A stretch of DNA of 64,000 bases, taken from contig NZ_KB898353.1 in assembly GCF_000377565.1 (NCBI RefSeq), positions 62,001 to 126,000 of the forward strand, written 5' to 3'. Shown here piece by piece: positions 9,732 to 18,362 of the stretch. Position 1 is the stretch's first letter; each line of letters starts with the position of its first letter. The notes under the pieces were generated by a model. It worked only from the letters and a program-made list of their open reading frames with translations, had not been told where the DNA came from and made no database searches. The DNA is from Rhizobium sp. 2MFCol3.1. Lineage in GTDB: Bacteria > Pseudomonadota > Alphaproteobacteria > Rhizobiales > Rhizobiaceae. Position numbers and translations under genes: made by a program.

Positions 9732-11171
9732 TCAGTAGACGTTGCTCCGATCCTGCAAGCCGATCGCCGTCATCACGACGATCCTGAGATCCAGCCACAA
9801 CGACCAATTGTTGATGTACCAAATGTCGTGCCGAACCCGGTCCGCCATCCTGTCGACCGTGGGCGTCTCGCCCCTGTGTCCATTGATCTGCGCCCAGCCC
9901 GTCAGGCCCGGCTTCACATGCCGGCGAGAGGCGTATTGGGCGATCAGCGTTCCGTAGAGATCGTCATGCGCCAGCGCATGCGGGCGCGGGCCGACCACGG
10001 ACATCTCGCCGCGCAACACGTTCCAGAACTGCGGCAGCTCGTCGATGCTGGTAGAGCGGATGAAGGCGCCGACGCGGGTGACGCGAGGATCGTTGCGCGT
10101 CGCCTGGCGGATATCGCCGGAATCTTCCATAACAGTCATGCTGCGGAACTTCAGGATCCGGAACGGCTTGCCGTTATGTCCCTTGCGGCATTGCTTGAAG
10201 AAGACAGGGCCACGGCTATCGAACTTGATGGCGATGGCCACCAGCGCGCAGAGCGGTAGCGTCACAGTTAGCGCCGCAATCGAAAAGCCGATGTCGAACA
10301 GCCGTTTGACGATACGCTCGACAAGGCCGAGTGGTGGGCGGTGGATTTGGAACACTCGGTTTTCGCCGATATCCTGGGCAAAACCCTGGGCGATATCGCC
10401 AACGAGGCCGGAAAACATCACGCTTACTGGGACACAGAATTCGCGCAAGGCCGACAGGCATTCTTCGAAAACGGCGGCATTGGCATAATCGCCCCAGACA
10501 ATCAGGACTTCGTCGACATCGGCGATGCCGTTCTTTTGAAGCCTTTCCTGCAGCAGGCTCGGCGCCTCGTCGGCGCCGCGAAGGTGCATCGTGTGCTTGA
10601 TCGACAGCCCACCGAGCGCAGCCTTGTGAATGAGGGGTTCAACCGGCGTGGAATCGGGGCAGATCAGCAACACGCGCCGGGTCGGAAAAGATGCATGCGC
10701 GACCGCGCGGTTCAGATAGGAATACCAGGCGAGCCTCAGCGTCGTCAGCGCGCCGAACGACAGAACGGCTGCCGACAGGATGGCGCCGCGCGACACCATT
10801 GTTCCGATCTTTAGGAAGAAAACAATCGCGAGGAGAAACGCAACGACCGCTGGCAGAAACGTGCAGATAATGGCCATCTGCCTGCGGAACGACAGGAGCC
10901 CTGCGGGGCGATAGGCATGAGCGCCGCCAAGCGCCAAAACGAAAACCGTGGCGACCAGCAGTCCAATCCCCGCATATCGCGATAAGTCCCCATCCACCCC
11001 CAAGAATACCTGCTCGTAAAGCATGTATCCACCGGCGCTCGACAAGAATAGAACCACAAAATCGAGTATAGACGCGACATAAGTGGTCGCCACAGTGTTA
11101 AAGCTGAACCACCGTCGATCATTTTTGGCTGAAAGCCGCACGTTCCAGCTGTGTTCCACTGGCATGGTCAT
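9732..11171 (-). CDS. Undecaprenyl-phosphate sugar phosphotransferase (WcaJ/ExoY-type initiating enzyme)
   Basis: A 479-residue polyprenyl glycosylphosphotransferase that starts assembly of a polysaccharide repeat by moving a hexose-1-phosphate onto undecaprenyl phosphate at the inner membrane. The N-terminal half has four or five hydrophobic segments (about residues 25-140) and a CoA-binding-like middle part. A further helix (RLFDIGFSIAALTVTLPLCA) precedes the catalytic domain with KFRSMTV, TSIDELPQFWNVLRGEMSVVGPRP and KPGLTGWAQINGHRGET. The ATG at 11171 has GAGGA eight bases upstream; a TTG at 11186 is less likely. No glycosyltransferase gene lies beside it, so the target polymer is unknown. 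Confidence 0.92.
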   Translation of the reverse strand: MTMPVEHSWNVRLSAKNDRRWFSFNTVATTYVASILDFVVLFLSSAGGYMLYEQVFLGVDGDLSRYAGIGLLVATVFVLALGGAHAYRPAGLLSFRRQMAIICTFLPAVVAFLLAIVFFLKIGTMVSRGAILSAAVLSFGALTTLRLAWYSYLNRAVAHASFPTRRVLLICPDSTPVEPLIHKAALGGLSIKHTMHLRGADEAPSLLQERLQKNGIADVDEVLIVWGDYANAAVFEECLSALREFCVPVSVMFSGLVGDIAQGFAQDIGENRVFQIHRPPLGLVERIVKRLFDIGFSIAALTVTLPLCALVAIAIKFDSRGPVFFKQCRKGHNGKPFRILKFRSMTVMEDSGDIRQATRNDPRVTRVGAFIRSTSIDELPQFWNVLRGEMSVVGPRPHALAHDDLYGTLIAQYASRRHVKPGLTGWAQINGHRGETPTVDRMADRVRHDIWYINNWSLWLDLRIVVMTAIGLQDRSNVY

Positions 11172-11635
11172 AACGTATATCCTCAACCCGCCAGCCTAGT
11201 TAACACAAGATTAATACGCCCAACAATTCGCCCAGGATTACTCCTTATTTAGTATTTCAAAGTAGGAATGTGGGAGACGTCGTAGTTTTTGCGAATATAC
11301 GACTTGACGTTTGAGTAACGGCTAAAACATACAAACTAAGAGTAGGCGTTTTAAGCGGCAGCGAATGTCGACCGTTCTGGTAGCAAAATATGTAACCGCG
11401 GTTTGGGCCCCAGATGTGAAAGCACGTGACCGAGATCCAAGACGAGCCTGCCGACGAGCGCCGATACAAGGCCCGAGAAGGCTGTGAGCTTGAAACGCAC
11501 GCCATAGACCACGTAACAGCGACCTATGCGTTGGCAGGAAGCGCATGGCCAGCCGCAATATACAATTGCCGATTTATTTGAAGTGTTGTGAATCTATACT
11601 TCAAATAGATCCGAATTTACGCCTCGATGGCGTCG
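11172..11635. other. Gene-poor spacer upstream of the rhamnose operon
   Basis: About 460 bases with no convincing gene. Small open frames exist on the minus strand but lack ribosome sites and protein-like composition. The left part should hold the promoter of the phosphotransferase-rfb operon; no clear -35/-10 pair was recognised. It contains the inverted repeat at 11575-11607. Confidence 0.5.
11575..11607. repeat. Perfect 10-bp inverted repeat, 13-nt loop
   Basis: Arms TATTTGAAGT (11575-11584) and ACTTCAAATA (11598-11607) are exact complements around a 13-base loop. There is no T-run on either side, so it does not look like an intrinsic terminator. It lies 28 bases after the stop of the hypothetical gene 11636-11929. 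It could be an operator or an mRNA structure. Confidence 0.6.
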
Positions 11636-11929
11636 TCACTCGTCCAGCTGGTCGTCGTCATCGTCATCGAAGCCAAATGATCCGCCCTGCATTTCGACTG
11701 TCATCTGCTGATAAGCGCGTGCTTTGATTTCGTTGCTGATCAGAACGATCCAGTTGTGGGCGCGGCCGACGCCGGAGCCGTTCTCCGGCATGACGAGCGC
11801 CATGCAGGTCATGACCCGTGGCCCGGTCTCGCGATACGGCTGCATGCTCCAGGCGAAAGGCTCATCCCGCTGGCGGCGCTTGCGAAACGTAACACTGCGC
11901 TTTCGCGCACTCTTCCACGCCATCGTCAT
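11636..11929 (-). CDS. Hypothetical protein with acidic C-terminal tail
   Basis: A 97-residue frame with an ATG at 11929 preceded by AGAGGTCG. The N-terminal 22 residues are very basic (KSARKRSVTFRKRRQRDE), the centre is mixed (RVMTCMALVMPENG, then AHNWIVLISNEIKARAYQQM), and the last 15 residues are strongly acidic (six consecutive Asp). No family is recognised. The globular-looking centre and the ribosome site favour a real gene, but nothing in the context says what it does. The acidic run is encoded by a GTCATCGTC-like repeat on the plus strand and could partly reflect composition. Confidence 0.45.
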   Translation of the reverse strand: MTMAWKSARKRSVTFRKRRQRDEPFAWSMQPYRETGPRVMTCMALVMPENGSGVGRAHNWIVLISNEIKARAYQQMTVEMQGGSFGFDDDDDDQLDE

Positions 11930-12135
11930 CGACCTCTGTTGTCGACGCCACGAACGCAGAACTGGCGTCCTCTCTCATGTCGCGTCTGATGGATCGAACG
12001 AAGGGCAAGCGGCATCGCGCACATCGGCCGGCGGACGATCCCAATTTGCTCGCATTGAGTGGCCTGGTCTCCGCCAGCGATCACGATCTCCGTAAGTCCC
12101 TGTGTCATCAACGTGCGCCTCAAATGTCATCTCAC

Positions 12136-12414
12136 TTATGCGATGAATAGCAGCCGGCGTGCTCGGATATCGACCCAGCGCCCAGCCGGGCCCAGCAGCA
12201 AAAACGCACGCGATCGGTGAGATTTTCTCAGCAGGGAATGTCGCCGGCGGGCGGTTTCATCTGCCGAGCCGACATTTATCAACGATAGCGGGAGCTTGAA
12301 GGTGAATTGAGCGGAGGCGGTTCCGGCGGCGGAGAAACTGTCGGGGCATCGACGATGAAGTATCTCTTCGAAACCCTCGTCGACAGGGTCGACGATTTTT
12401 AGTTGTTTTCCCAT
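12136..12414 (-). CDS. Small hypothetical protein
   Basis: A possible 92-residue protein from the ATG at 12414, which has a strong GGGGGAAG just upstream (MGKQLKIVDPVDEGFEEIL). The first 25 residues look like normal soluble protein, while the C-terminal half is Arg-rich (RRRHSLLRKSHRSRAF). No family recognised. A GTG at 12468 would add 18 residues but lacks a good ribosome site. It lies alone in an AT-rich, gene-poor stretch; it may be a real short gene or a remnant. Confidence 0.35.
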   Translation of the reverse strand: MGKQLKIVDPVDEGFEEILHRRCPDSFSAAGTASAQFTFKLPLSLINVGSADETARRRHSLLRKSHRSRAFLLLGPAGRWVDIRARRLLFIA

Positions 12415-12813
12415 TTCTTCCCCCAAAGACACACAGGCAACACCTCCGGACAAGAAAATTCCGGACACTATACATACACTCTAAGGAAGCCGCACTCGAC
12501 GATATTGATCTCGTTCACTTTATTATTAACTTGATACAATGCTAAGCGCAAAATTTCAGCGATGCAATAGTCAAATTTCAATATGATACAACGAAGATTG
12601 GGCGCAGCACGCCATAAAGAAACTCTAGCAGATGCGACAATCACTAGCAGCAATATATTCACACCTGCCCGTCATCTTTTCGGATATACCGATAATTACG
12701 ATGGCGTTACTTGTGATAAGGAGCACAAGCAACTCATCAACCGGAAGTATTCTTAAGATCAGCCTGTTGGCTCGCGTAGCGCGATGAGCAGCAGCGGCCC
12801 CGATGAGGAATGC
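12415..12813. other. AT-rich spacer without recognised genes
   Basis: About 400 bases, clearly richer in A/T than the flanking genes, especially 12470-12760. Short frames here have no ribosome sites or recognisable domains. No terminal repeats or transposase remnants were seen. The base composition suggests regulatory DNA or foreign sequence. Confidence 0.45.
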
Positions 12814-13716
12814 TCAAGCGGCCATGCGGCGGTTGGCAAGCACCGCGCGGCGCTCCCACCAAACAAGCAGCAGGCTGGAGCAGACAATTAGCACAGCGCC
12901 GGCAACGACGTTCACTGTCGGGATCTCGGACCAGATGAGATAACCGAAGAGAAACGCCCAGATGAGGCCGCTATACTCCATGGGCGCGAGTGTAGACGCC
13001 GGCGCATGCCTATATCCCTCATAGAGCAGGAATTGACCGAGCGCCGATACCGCGCCAAGCCCGAGCATGAGCGCCCAGCCGATGAGATCAGGCGATTTCC
13101 AAACCCACGGCAACATGGCCCCGCAGGCGATGGCGAAGAGGAAGCTGGTCGCCATCATCTGGTTGAATGTGCTCTCCGAGCGGCTGACCAGGCGAACAAG
13201 CACCGTGCTCCACGCCCAGCAGAAGCCGGCGAACAACACCATGAGCGTTGGCACAAGGCTGGGCGACTGCGTGGGGTTGGCGGCAAGCACAACGCCGGCA
13301 AAGCCCGCGAAGCAAGCAAACCATCGCATCGGCCCGACGCTTTCCTTCAACACGAAGATGGAAAGGAAGATGACGATGATGGGTGCCGAGAAGTATAGGG
13401 TCGTGATTTCGGCAAGACCCAGATGCCTGGCTGCCGAGTAATAGGCCATCCAGGCGCCCAGCATGAGCAGGGCGCGCAGAACGAGCGAACCGCGGTGAGC
13501 GCTCTTAAGGATCGAGGGATGACGCAACCGCTTGACCATGAAGCCCGCTACCGCGACGATGATCACGCTGCGGACAAACAGGATTTGCGGCACCGCATAG
13601 TCCGCGACCAGCCATTTCACGACTGCATCCTGGATCGCGAACAGCGAATACCCCGCGCAGGACAATGCTATGCCAACGAGCGGGTTGGGCGAGGTGTCTG
13701 AAGCGCGGAAGTGCAT
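12814..13716 (-). CDS. EamA/DMT family exporter
   Basis: A 300-residue inner-membrane protein of the drug/metabolite transporter superfamily (RhaT/YdcZ/EamA type) with ten predicted hydrophobic helices in two repeats. The first repeat begins near NPLVGIALSCAGYSLFAIQDAVVKW and contains the loop RFFACFAGFAGV-like region; the second includes PMEYSGLIWAFLFGYLIWSE. Family members export amino acids, amino-sugar metabolites or drugs; the substrate here is unknown. I take the ATG at 13716; an earlier in-frame start at 13782 would add a polar tail unlike the family. It is divergent from the hydroxylase gene. Confidence 0.85.
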   Translation of the reverse strand: MHFRASDTSPNPLVGIALSCAGYSLFAIQDAVVKWLVADYAVPQILFVRSVIIVAVAGFMVKRLRHPSILKSAHRGSLVLRALLMLGAWMAYYSAARHLGLAEITTLYFSAPIIVIFLSIFVLKESVGPMRWFACFAGFAGVVLAANPTQSPSLVPTLMVLFAGFCWAWSTVLVRLVSRSESTFNQMMATSFLFAIACGAMLPWVWKSPDLIGWALMLGLGAVSALGQFLLYEGYRHAPASTLAPMEYSGLIWAFLFGYLIWSEIPTVNVVAGAVLIVCSSLLLVWWERRAVLANRRMAA

Positions 13717-13932
13717 GGTATGGCAGCCTGGATGCGGCATTGATGGTGGTGAGCAACTAGCAAGAAGTTGAATGGCGAACAATGGCTAGTTTTGGCCAGG
13801 CCTACGCTTTGGACGCGGCAGTCGAAGACCACGCGCGACGTTTGCGCACGGTTGCTTAAACGCACGATATTGCATACGAGCCACAATCGTAGTGTATCAA
13901 CGAGTGACATCGAACTTTGGCGGAGATTACAC

Positions 13933-14943
13933 GTGACTGATAAGAGCGCATCGCTTCCCTACGCGCTGCTTTCATGGACGCTATGGCCAGCGCTGTTTTC
14001 CGCTGGACTGATTGGCGCCGGGTTTGCCTTTGAGGCAAAGGCGCCGTTGCTGTGGTTCAACGTGGTTTACTTGGGGATCGTCTTTGCGATCGCCGCGTTC
14101 GAGCGTGTGATGCCTTTCGAACAACAATGGCTGCGCCGCGATGGCGAGACATTCAACGACGTCGCGCATACGCTGCTGAGCAAGGGTGGCGTTCAGCTGG
14201 CCGCCGCATTGGGCGCGACCGCGCCGATGGCGGTCGCGACCGTCGCCCATCCCTTTGTCACCGGCATACCCGATATCTGGCCCAGCAGCTGGCCGCTCGC
14301 CCTTCAGGTGGTCCTCGGCTTGGTGATCGCCGAGTTCGGACTATACGTCGCCCACCGCGCAGCCCATGAGATCCTGTCGCTCTGGCGGTTTCACGCCCTT
14401 CATCACAGTGTAGAGCGGCTGTGGGTCGTGAACACCGGCCGGTTCCATTTCATGGACTCGCTGTTCAAGATAGCGCTCAGCCAGCTTCCGCTTTATCTCC
14501 TGGGCGCGCCGCTTCCGGTCTTCCTGTGGATCGGCGCAGTCACGGCCTTCATCGGCTTGCTCACCCACTGCAACATCGACGTGCGCACAGGCCCGCTCGA
14601 CCTGATCTTCAGCACACCGGGCCTGCATCGCTGGCACCACTCGCGCGTACTGGCCGAGGGCAATACGAACTACGGCGAGAACCTTGTCTTGTGGGACCAG
14701 CTGTTCGGAACCTACTTCAATCCCGACCGCCGCCCGCCGACAAACATCGGTATCAGCGGCCGTGTCTCCGACAACTTTATTGGGCAGCTGTTCCAGCCGT
14801 TCTCAAAGAAGGGCTACAGACAAATCCTTGGCCGCCGGGTACACCCCGACGGCCAGGAGGTAGGAACAGGCGATAAAGGCTCGCGGAGCCCGTCCGGGAC
14901 CATCAGCGAGAACCATCCGGTCAGCTCGGATGGCACCGCCTAG
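13933..14943 (+). CDS. Sterol desaturase / fatty acid hydroxylase family membrane protein
   Basis: A di-iron membrane oxygenase, 336 residues from the GTG at 13933, which is preceded by GGAGA eight bases upstream. An ATG at 13768 would add 55 polar residues that do not resemble the family. The helix-rich N-terminus is followed by three His clusters of the family: HRAAH, HALHH and, after the last membrane segment, HRWHH; these bind the two irons. Members hydroxylate or desaturate sterols, carotenoids, alkylglycerols or lipid-A acyl chains. Its stop is 6 bases from the stop of the convergent LuxR-type gene. Substrate unknown. Confidence 0.85.
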   Translation: MTDKSASLPYALLSWTLWPALFSAGLIGAGFAFEAKAPLLWFNVVYLGIVFAIAAFERVMPFEQQWLRRDGETFNDVAHTLLSKGGVQLAAALGATAPMAVATVAHPFVTGIPDIWPSSWPLALQVVLGLVIAEFGLYVAHRAAHEILSLWRFHALHHSVERLWVVNTGRFHFMDSLFKIALSQLPLYLLGAPLPVFLWIGAVTAFIGLLTHCNIDVRTGPLDLIFSTPGLHRWHHSRVLAEGNTNYGENLVLWDQLFGTYFNPDRRPPTNIGISGRVSDNFIGQLFQPFSKKGYRQILGRRVHPDGQEVGTGDKGSRSPSGTISENHPVSSDGTA

Positions 14944-14949
14944 CCTGAT

Positions 14950-15738
14950 CTAGTCCGCCGATGCACTCCAGCGCGAGTCCGACTGGAACAGATCGTTCAG
15001 CTTGTAGGCAACCTCGGTACGGTTGGTGGCCTTCAGCTTCTTCATGATGTTGCGGATGTGAACCTTTACGGTGCTTTCGCGCAGATTGAGCTCATAGGCG
15101 ATGATCTTGTTTGCCTTGCCCTTGCGCAACGCCTGGACGACTTCGGCCTGGCGCAGCGTGAACATGCGTGACAGCTCTTTCTGCCGTGGCGCGTTGTCAA
15201 CCGGAGCCGACGACGTGAAGGCCTTGCCGGCCACGATGAAGGTGCCGCCCGCGACGGCCAGCCCGATGGCTTCAACACAGACTTCGATGCCCACGGAGGT
15301 GGGAATGAACCCGCGAGCGCCATGCTCGATCGCCCGGAGCGTCTGGTTGAGATCGTCGCCATCGGCGAGGATAACGACCGGCGCCGGCGCGAGTTCCGTG
15401 GCGATGCTGGCGATCTCTTCATAAAGAGCGCCATCGCTCGACGCACGGCCGGTGATGTTTAGCAGCACCGCCTTGACGCGCTGCGTTGCATCTTTCTTGC
15501 GCCGCCACTCCGCCACCGAACCCACCGCGCAGGCCTTCATGCCGAGGCCGTTCTGCGTCAGCGTCGTCGCGAGGCATTCCCGCTCGAGTGTTCTGCCGTC
15601 GATGATCAGCAGGCACCGGTCTTCGCCGATAACCTTTACTTCGCCCAGTTCGCTGAGAGCTCTGGGTGCCACGGCAACGGCCTGAAGTCTGTTGACAGGC
15701 GTGCGTCCGCTTTCAAATTCCGAAGGTACGTAATTCAT
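14950..15738 (-). CDS. LuxR-type transcription regulator with degenerate receiver domain
   Basis: A 262-residue two-domain protein. The C-terminal NarL/LuxR helix-turn-helix is clear (FTLRQAEVVQALRKGKANK, then STVKVHIRNIMKKLKATNRT). The N-terminal domain has a receiver fold layout (DRCLLIIDGRTLERE; KAVLLNITGRASSDG; PVVILADGDD; GARGFIPTSV), but the phospho-acceptor Asp is replaced by Asn (LLNIT), one of the paired acidic residues is missing, and the switch Thr and Lys are not conserved. The ATG at 15738 has TGAGGC upstream and is preferred over 15804. It probably acts independently of phosphorylation. A gene-free AT-rich region lies upstream. Confidence 0.85.
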   Translation of the reverse strand: MNYVPSEFESGRTPVNRLQAVAVAPRALSELGEVKVIGEDRCLLIIDGRTLERECLATTLTQNGLGMKACAVGSVAEWRRKKDATQRVKAVLLNITGRASSDGALYEEIASIATELAPAPVVILADGDDLNQTLRAIEHGARGFIPTSVGIEVCVEAIGLAVAGGTFIVAGKAFTSSAPVDNAPRQKELSRMFTLRQAEVVQALRKGKANKIIAYELNLRESTVKVHIRNIMKKLKATNRTEVAYKLNDLFQSDSRWSASAD

Positions 15739-16360
15739 ACTAGCCTCATACTCAATAGTGTTAGAGGTGACCATTCGCAACGAAATGCAATACTCGGGGG
15801 ACATCGGCGTGTATTAAGTCAGTAAAGTAGTTTATCCGTTTTGGATCACTTATCGCGTGTGGTTTCTACTTTGTTAAGAACCTACATACATCAGTAGTGA
15901 CAATCAATACAAAATATTTCGTCCGCGTTAGATTAAAAATGCGCAGTATATAAAATTCTACCGCCTAAACATAAAAACAGGAATTATTTTTTACTCCAAC
16001 GAAAAAACATCAACCAAGAAGCGTATGCCATTTATTCTTTAGAAATACCGTTTCTTAACGATAATAATCGTTTGTGTTTTCGTGCCACGGTATAGTTCCG
16101 AAGCCCGTATTGTTCTGGCATAGATGAAGCAACGTCCGCCCCAGTAAATACTGTAGCAACGTCCCGATGACAGGCTCACGAAACCAAGCTAATCCAATTG
16201 GTTAATCCTTCATTTACCCTTCACACGCGGATGGCAGGGCAATCTTCGAGGATATTGGGCGCTGTGGATAACATTACGCTTCGCCGCGCGCCGATCATCG
16301 GACGCGCAGACCACACGGCCGGGCAATTGCGCGGCTCGAAGTCCAAGTCTTGCGGCGGCT
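15739..16360. other. Gene-free AT-rich region
   Basis: About 620 bases between the LuxR-type gene and the end of cobM, with the AT-richest part at 15830-16090. It should contain the promoter of the regulator gene. A short perfect inverted repeat AACGAT-AATA-ATCGTT occurs at 16057-16072. A frame at 16210-16449 overlaps the end of cobM out of frame and has no family resemblance. No RNA gene was recognised. Confidence 0.5.
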
Positions 16361-17119
16361 TTACTGTCGGCCTCTGAAGCGACGCTGATAGGTCGCATCA
16401 TAAAGAGAGCTTTCGCGAAAATCGGTCGATGACAAGGATGGGCCGACAAAGATGATCGCTGTCCGCTCGATTGGCTCCGCGGCCACCTTGGCCTCGATAT
16501 CGCCGAGCGTCCCGCGCACGATCCGCTCGTCCTCCCAGCTCGCCTTCACGACGATGGCGACGGGGCATTCGGCCCTATAGAGCGGCGTAAGATCGCTGAC
16601 AACCCGGTCCAGTGCGTGAATGGCGAGATGGATGGCAAGCGTGGCGCCCGTGGCGCCGAACTGCGTCAGGGTCTCGCCACCTGGCATCGGTGACGCCCTG
16701 CCTGATACGCGGGTCAGAACCAGGCTCTGCGCGACCTCGGGAATGGTCAGCTCGCGCCCAAGCGCGGCAGCTGCGGCGGCGAAGGACGGCACGCCCGGTG
16801 TCATCGTGTAGGCAATGCCATGCTTCTCCAGGCGACGGATCTGTTCGGCGACGGCGCTCCAGACCGAGAGATCGCCCGAGTGCAGGCGCGCGATGTCCTC
16901 GCCGGCATTGGCCGCGCGCAGATACTCGGCTTCGATCTCGTCGAGCGACATGGGGGCGGTATCGACGATCCGCGCTCCCGGCGGACAATAGGCGAGAAGA
17001 TCGGGCGAAACGATCGAGCCCGCATAGAGGCAAACCGGGCATTTTCCGATGAGGTCGCGGCCACGCACGGTGATGAGATCCGCGGCACCCGGGCCAGCGC
17101 CGATGAAATGAACGGTCAT
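16361..17119 (-). CDS. cobM: Precorrin-4 C11-methyltransferase
   Basis: A 252-residue SAM-dependent methyltransferase that methylates C11 of precorrin-4 to give precorrin-5 in the aerobic cobalamin route. The N-terminus [16 protein letters not shown] is the standard tetrapyrrole methylase loop. It is followed by [32 protein letters not shown] and [26 protein letters not shown], as in CobM/CbiF. It ends the minus-strand cob operon, 10 bases after cobL. The C-terminal segment contains IIFVGPSLS, also family-typical. Confidence 0.95.
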   Translation of the reverse strand: MTVHFIGAGPGAADLITVRGRDLIGKCPVCLYAGSIVSPDLLAYCPPGARIVDTAPMSLDEIEAEYLRAANAGEDIARLHSGDLSVWSAVAEQIRRLEKHGIAYTMTPGVPSFAAAAAALGRELTIPEVAQSLVLTRVSGRASPMPGGETLTQFGATGATLAIHLAIHALDRVVSDLTPLYRAECPVAIVVKASWEDERIVRGTLGDIEAKVAAEPIERTAIIFVGPSLSSTDFRESSLYDATYQRRFRGRQ

Positions 17120-17129
17120 ATCGTTGTCC

Positions 17130-18362
17130 TCAATTCTTGACCCAGTGCCACTGCGTGACGGGCATTGCCGGGCGCCAGCCCGTCATGGCGCCGATCGCAC
17201 CGGCGCGGGAAATATCGATGCGGGTCAACGACCCGCCCAGTGTGGCGTGCAACGCCAGCAACTTCGCATCCATCTGAAGCGTCACAGAGTTGGCAATCAG
17301 CCGGCCGCCGCTTTTCAGCGCCGCGATCGCCGCCTCCATTACCCCATCCTCGCTGCCCCCGCCACCGACGAAGATAACGTCGGGCTCGGGCAGCGACTGC
17401 AGCGCCTGCGGCGCCGCGCCTTCCACGACCGCGAGCCCCGGCACGCCGAAGGCTGCCGCATTGCGCGCGATGCGCTGCGCCCGCTCGCTCGATTGCTCGA
17501 TCGCGATCGCCCGAAGCGACGGGTCACACAGCATCCACTCGATGCCGATCGAGCCGGAGCCGGCGCCGACATCCCACAGCACCTCGCCATGGCGAGGTGC
17601 AAGCGTCGACAGGGTCAGCGCCCGAATCTCCCGCTTGGTAATCTGGCCATCGTGCTCGAAAAGCGCATCGTCGAGCCCCGGCGCAAAGGCAAGCATGCGC
17701 GCGCCCTCGCCTGCCACGACATCAATGGCGCAGACGTTCAGCGGATCGATGTCCTCGAGATCGAACGCATCGGCTTGGCGAGCGCTGACACGCTCGCGCT
17801 CTCCGCCAAGCGCTTCGAGCACATGCAGCCGCGACCGGCCGAAACCATTGGCTGCAAGCAAAGCCGCGAGCTGCGTCGGTGTCTCTTGGTCGGAGGTCAG
17901 CGCGATGATGCGCCGGCCATGGTGCAGATGCGGACGGATGAGATCGATCGAGCGTCCATGCAGGGAGACGGAGGCGACCTCCTGCAACGGCCAGCTCAAC
18001 CGCGATGCGGCAAGGCTGAAGGATGACGGCGCCGGTACTGTGCGCATCTCCGTTGCATCAACGCTCCGCGACAGCGTGGCCCCGACGCCGTAGAGAAACG
18101 GATCACCCGAGGCGAGCACGACGACAGGCGAACCGCGACGCGCCGTAATTGCCGCGACCGAACGTTCGAACGGGCTTTCCCACGCCAGGCATTCCCCCTC
18201 GATGAGGCCGGCCATCAGCGCATGATGGCGAGCACCGCCGAAGACGACGGACGCGGCAGCGATCAGACGCTTGGCCTCATCGCCCAGCCCTGCTGGACCA
18301 TCTTCGCCGATGCCGATAATAGTCAGCCAAGGTTGGCCGGGAGCGGAAGAGATATCAGCCAT
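17130..18362 (-). CDS. cobL: Precorrin-6Y C5,15-methyltransferase (decarboxylating)
   Basis: A 410-residue bifunctional enzyme. The N-terminal CobL/CbiE-type domain begins [16 protein letters not shown]. The C-terminal CbiT-type domain has the SAM motif [17 protein letters not shown] at about residue 245 and [13 protein letters not shown]. It methylates C5 and C15 and removes the acetate carboxyl at C12. The most family-like start is ATG 18362. That codon overlaps, on the opposite strand, the ATG of cobK (CATG), so the ribosome site of each gene lies inside the other. Alternative in-frame starts exist at 18377 and 18419. Confidence 0.93.
   Translation of the reverse strand: MADISSAPGQPWLTIIGIGEDGPAGLGDEAKRLIAAASVVFGGARHHALMAGLIEGECLAWESPFERSVAAITARRGSPVVVLASGDPFLYGVGATLSRSVDATEMRTVPAPSSFSLAASRLSWPLQEVASVSLHGRSIDLIRPHLHHGRRIIALTSDQETPTQLAALLAANGFGRSRLHVLEALGGERERVSARQADAFDLEDIDPLNVCAIDVVAGEGARMLAFAPGLDDALFEHDGQITKREIRALTLSTLAPRHGEVLWDVGAGSGSIGIEWMLCDPSLRAIAIEQSSERAQRIARNAAAFGVPGLAVVEGAAPQALQSLPEPDVIFVGGGGSEDGVMEAAIAALKSGGRLIANSVTLQMDAKLLALHATLGGSLTRIDISRAGAIGAMTGWRPAMPVTQWHWVKN

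Noticed and set aside
16120-16140. Sigma-54-like element TGGCATAGATGAAGCA in the gene-free region.
   Set aside because: It keeps GG-N10-GC but the -12 block is AAGC instead of TTGC, and no gene follows in the right direction.
16210-16449. Possible cobE-like remnant after cobM.
   Set aside because: The frame overlaps cobM out of phase and shows none of the CobE/CbiG sequence blocks.
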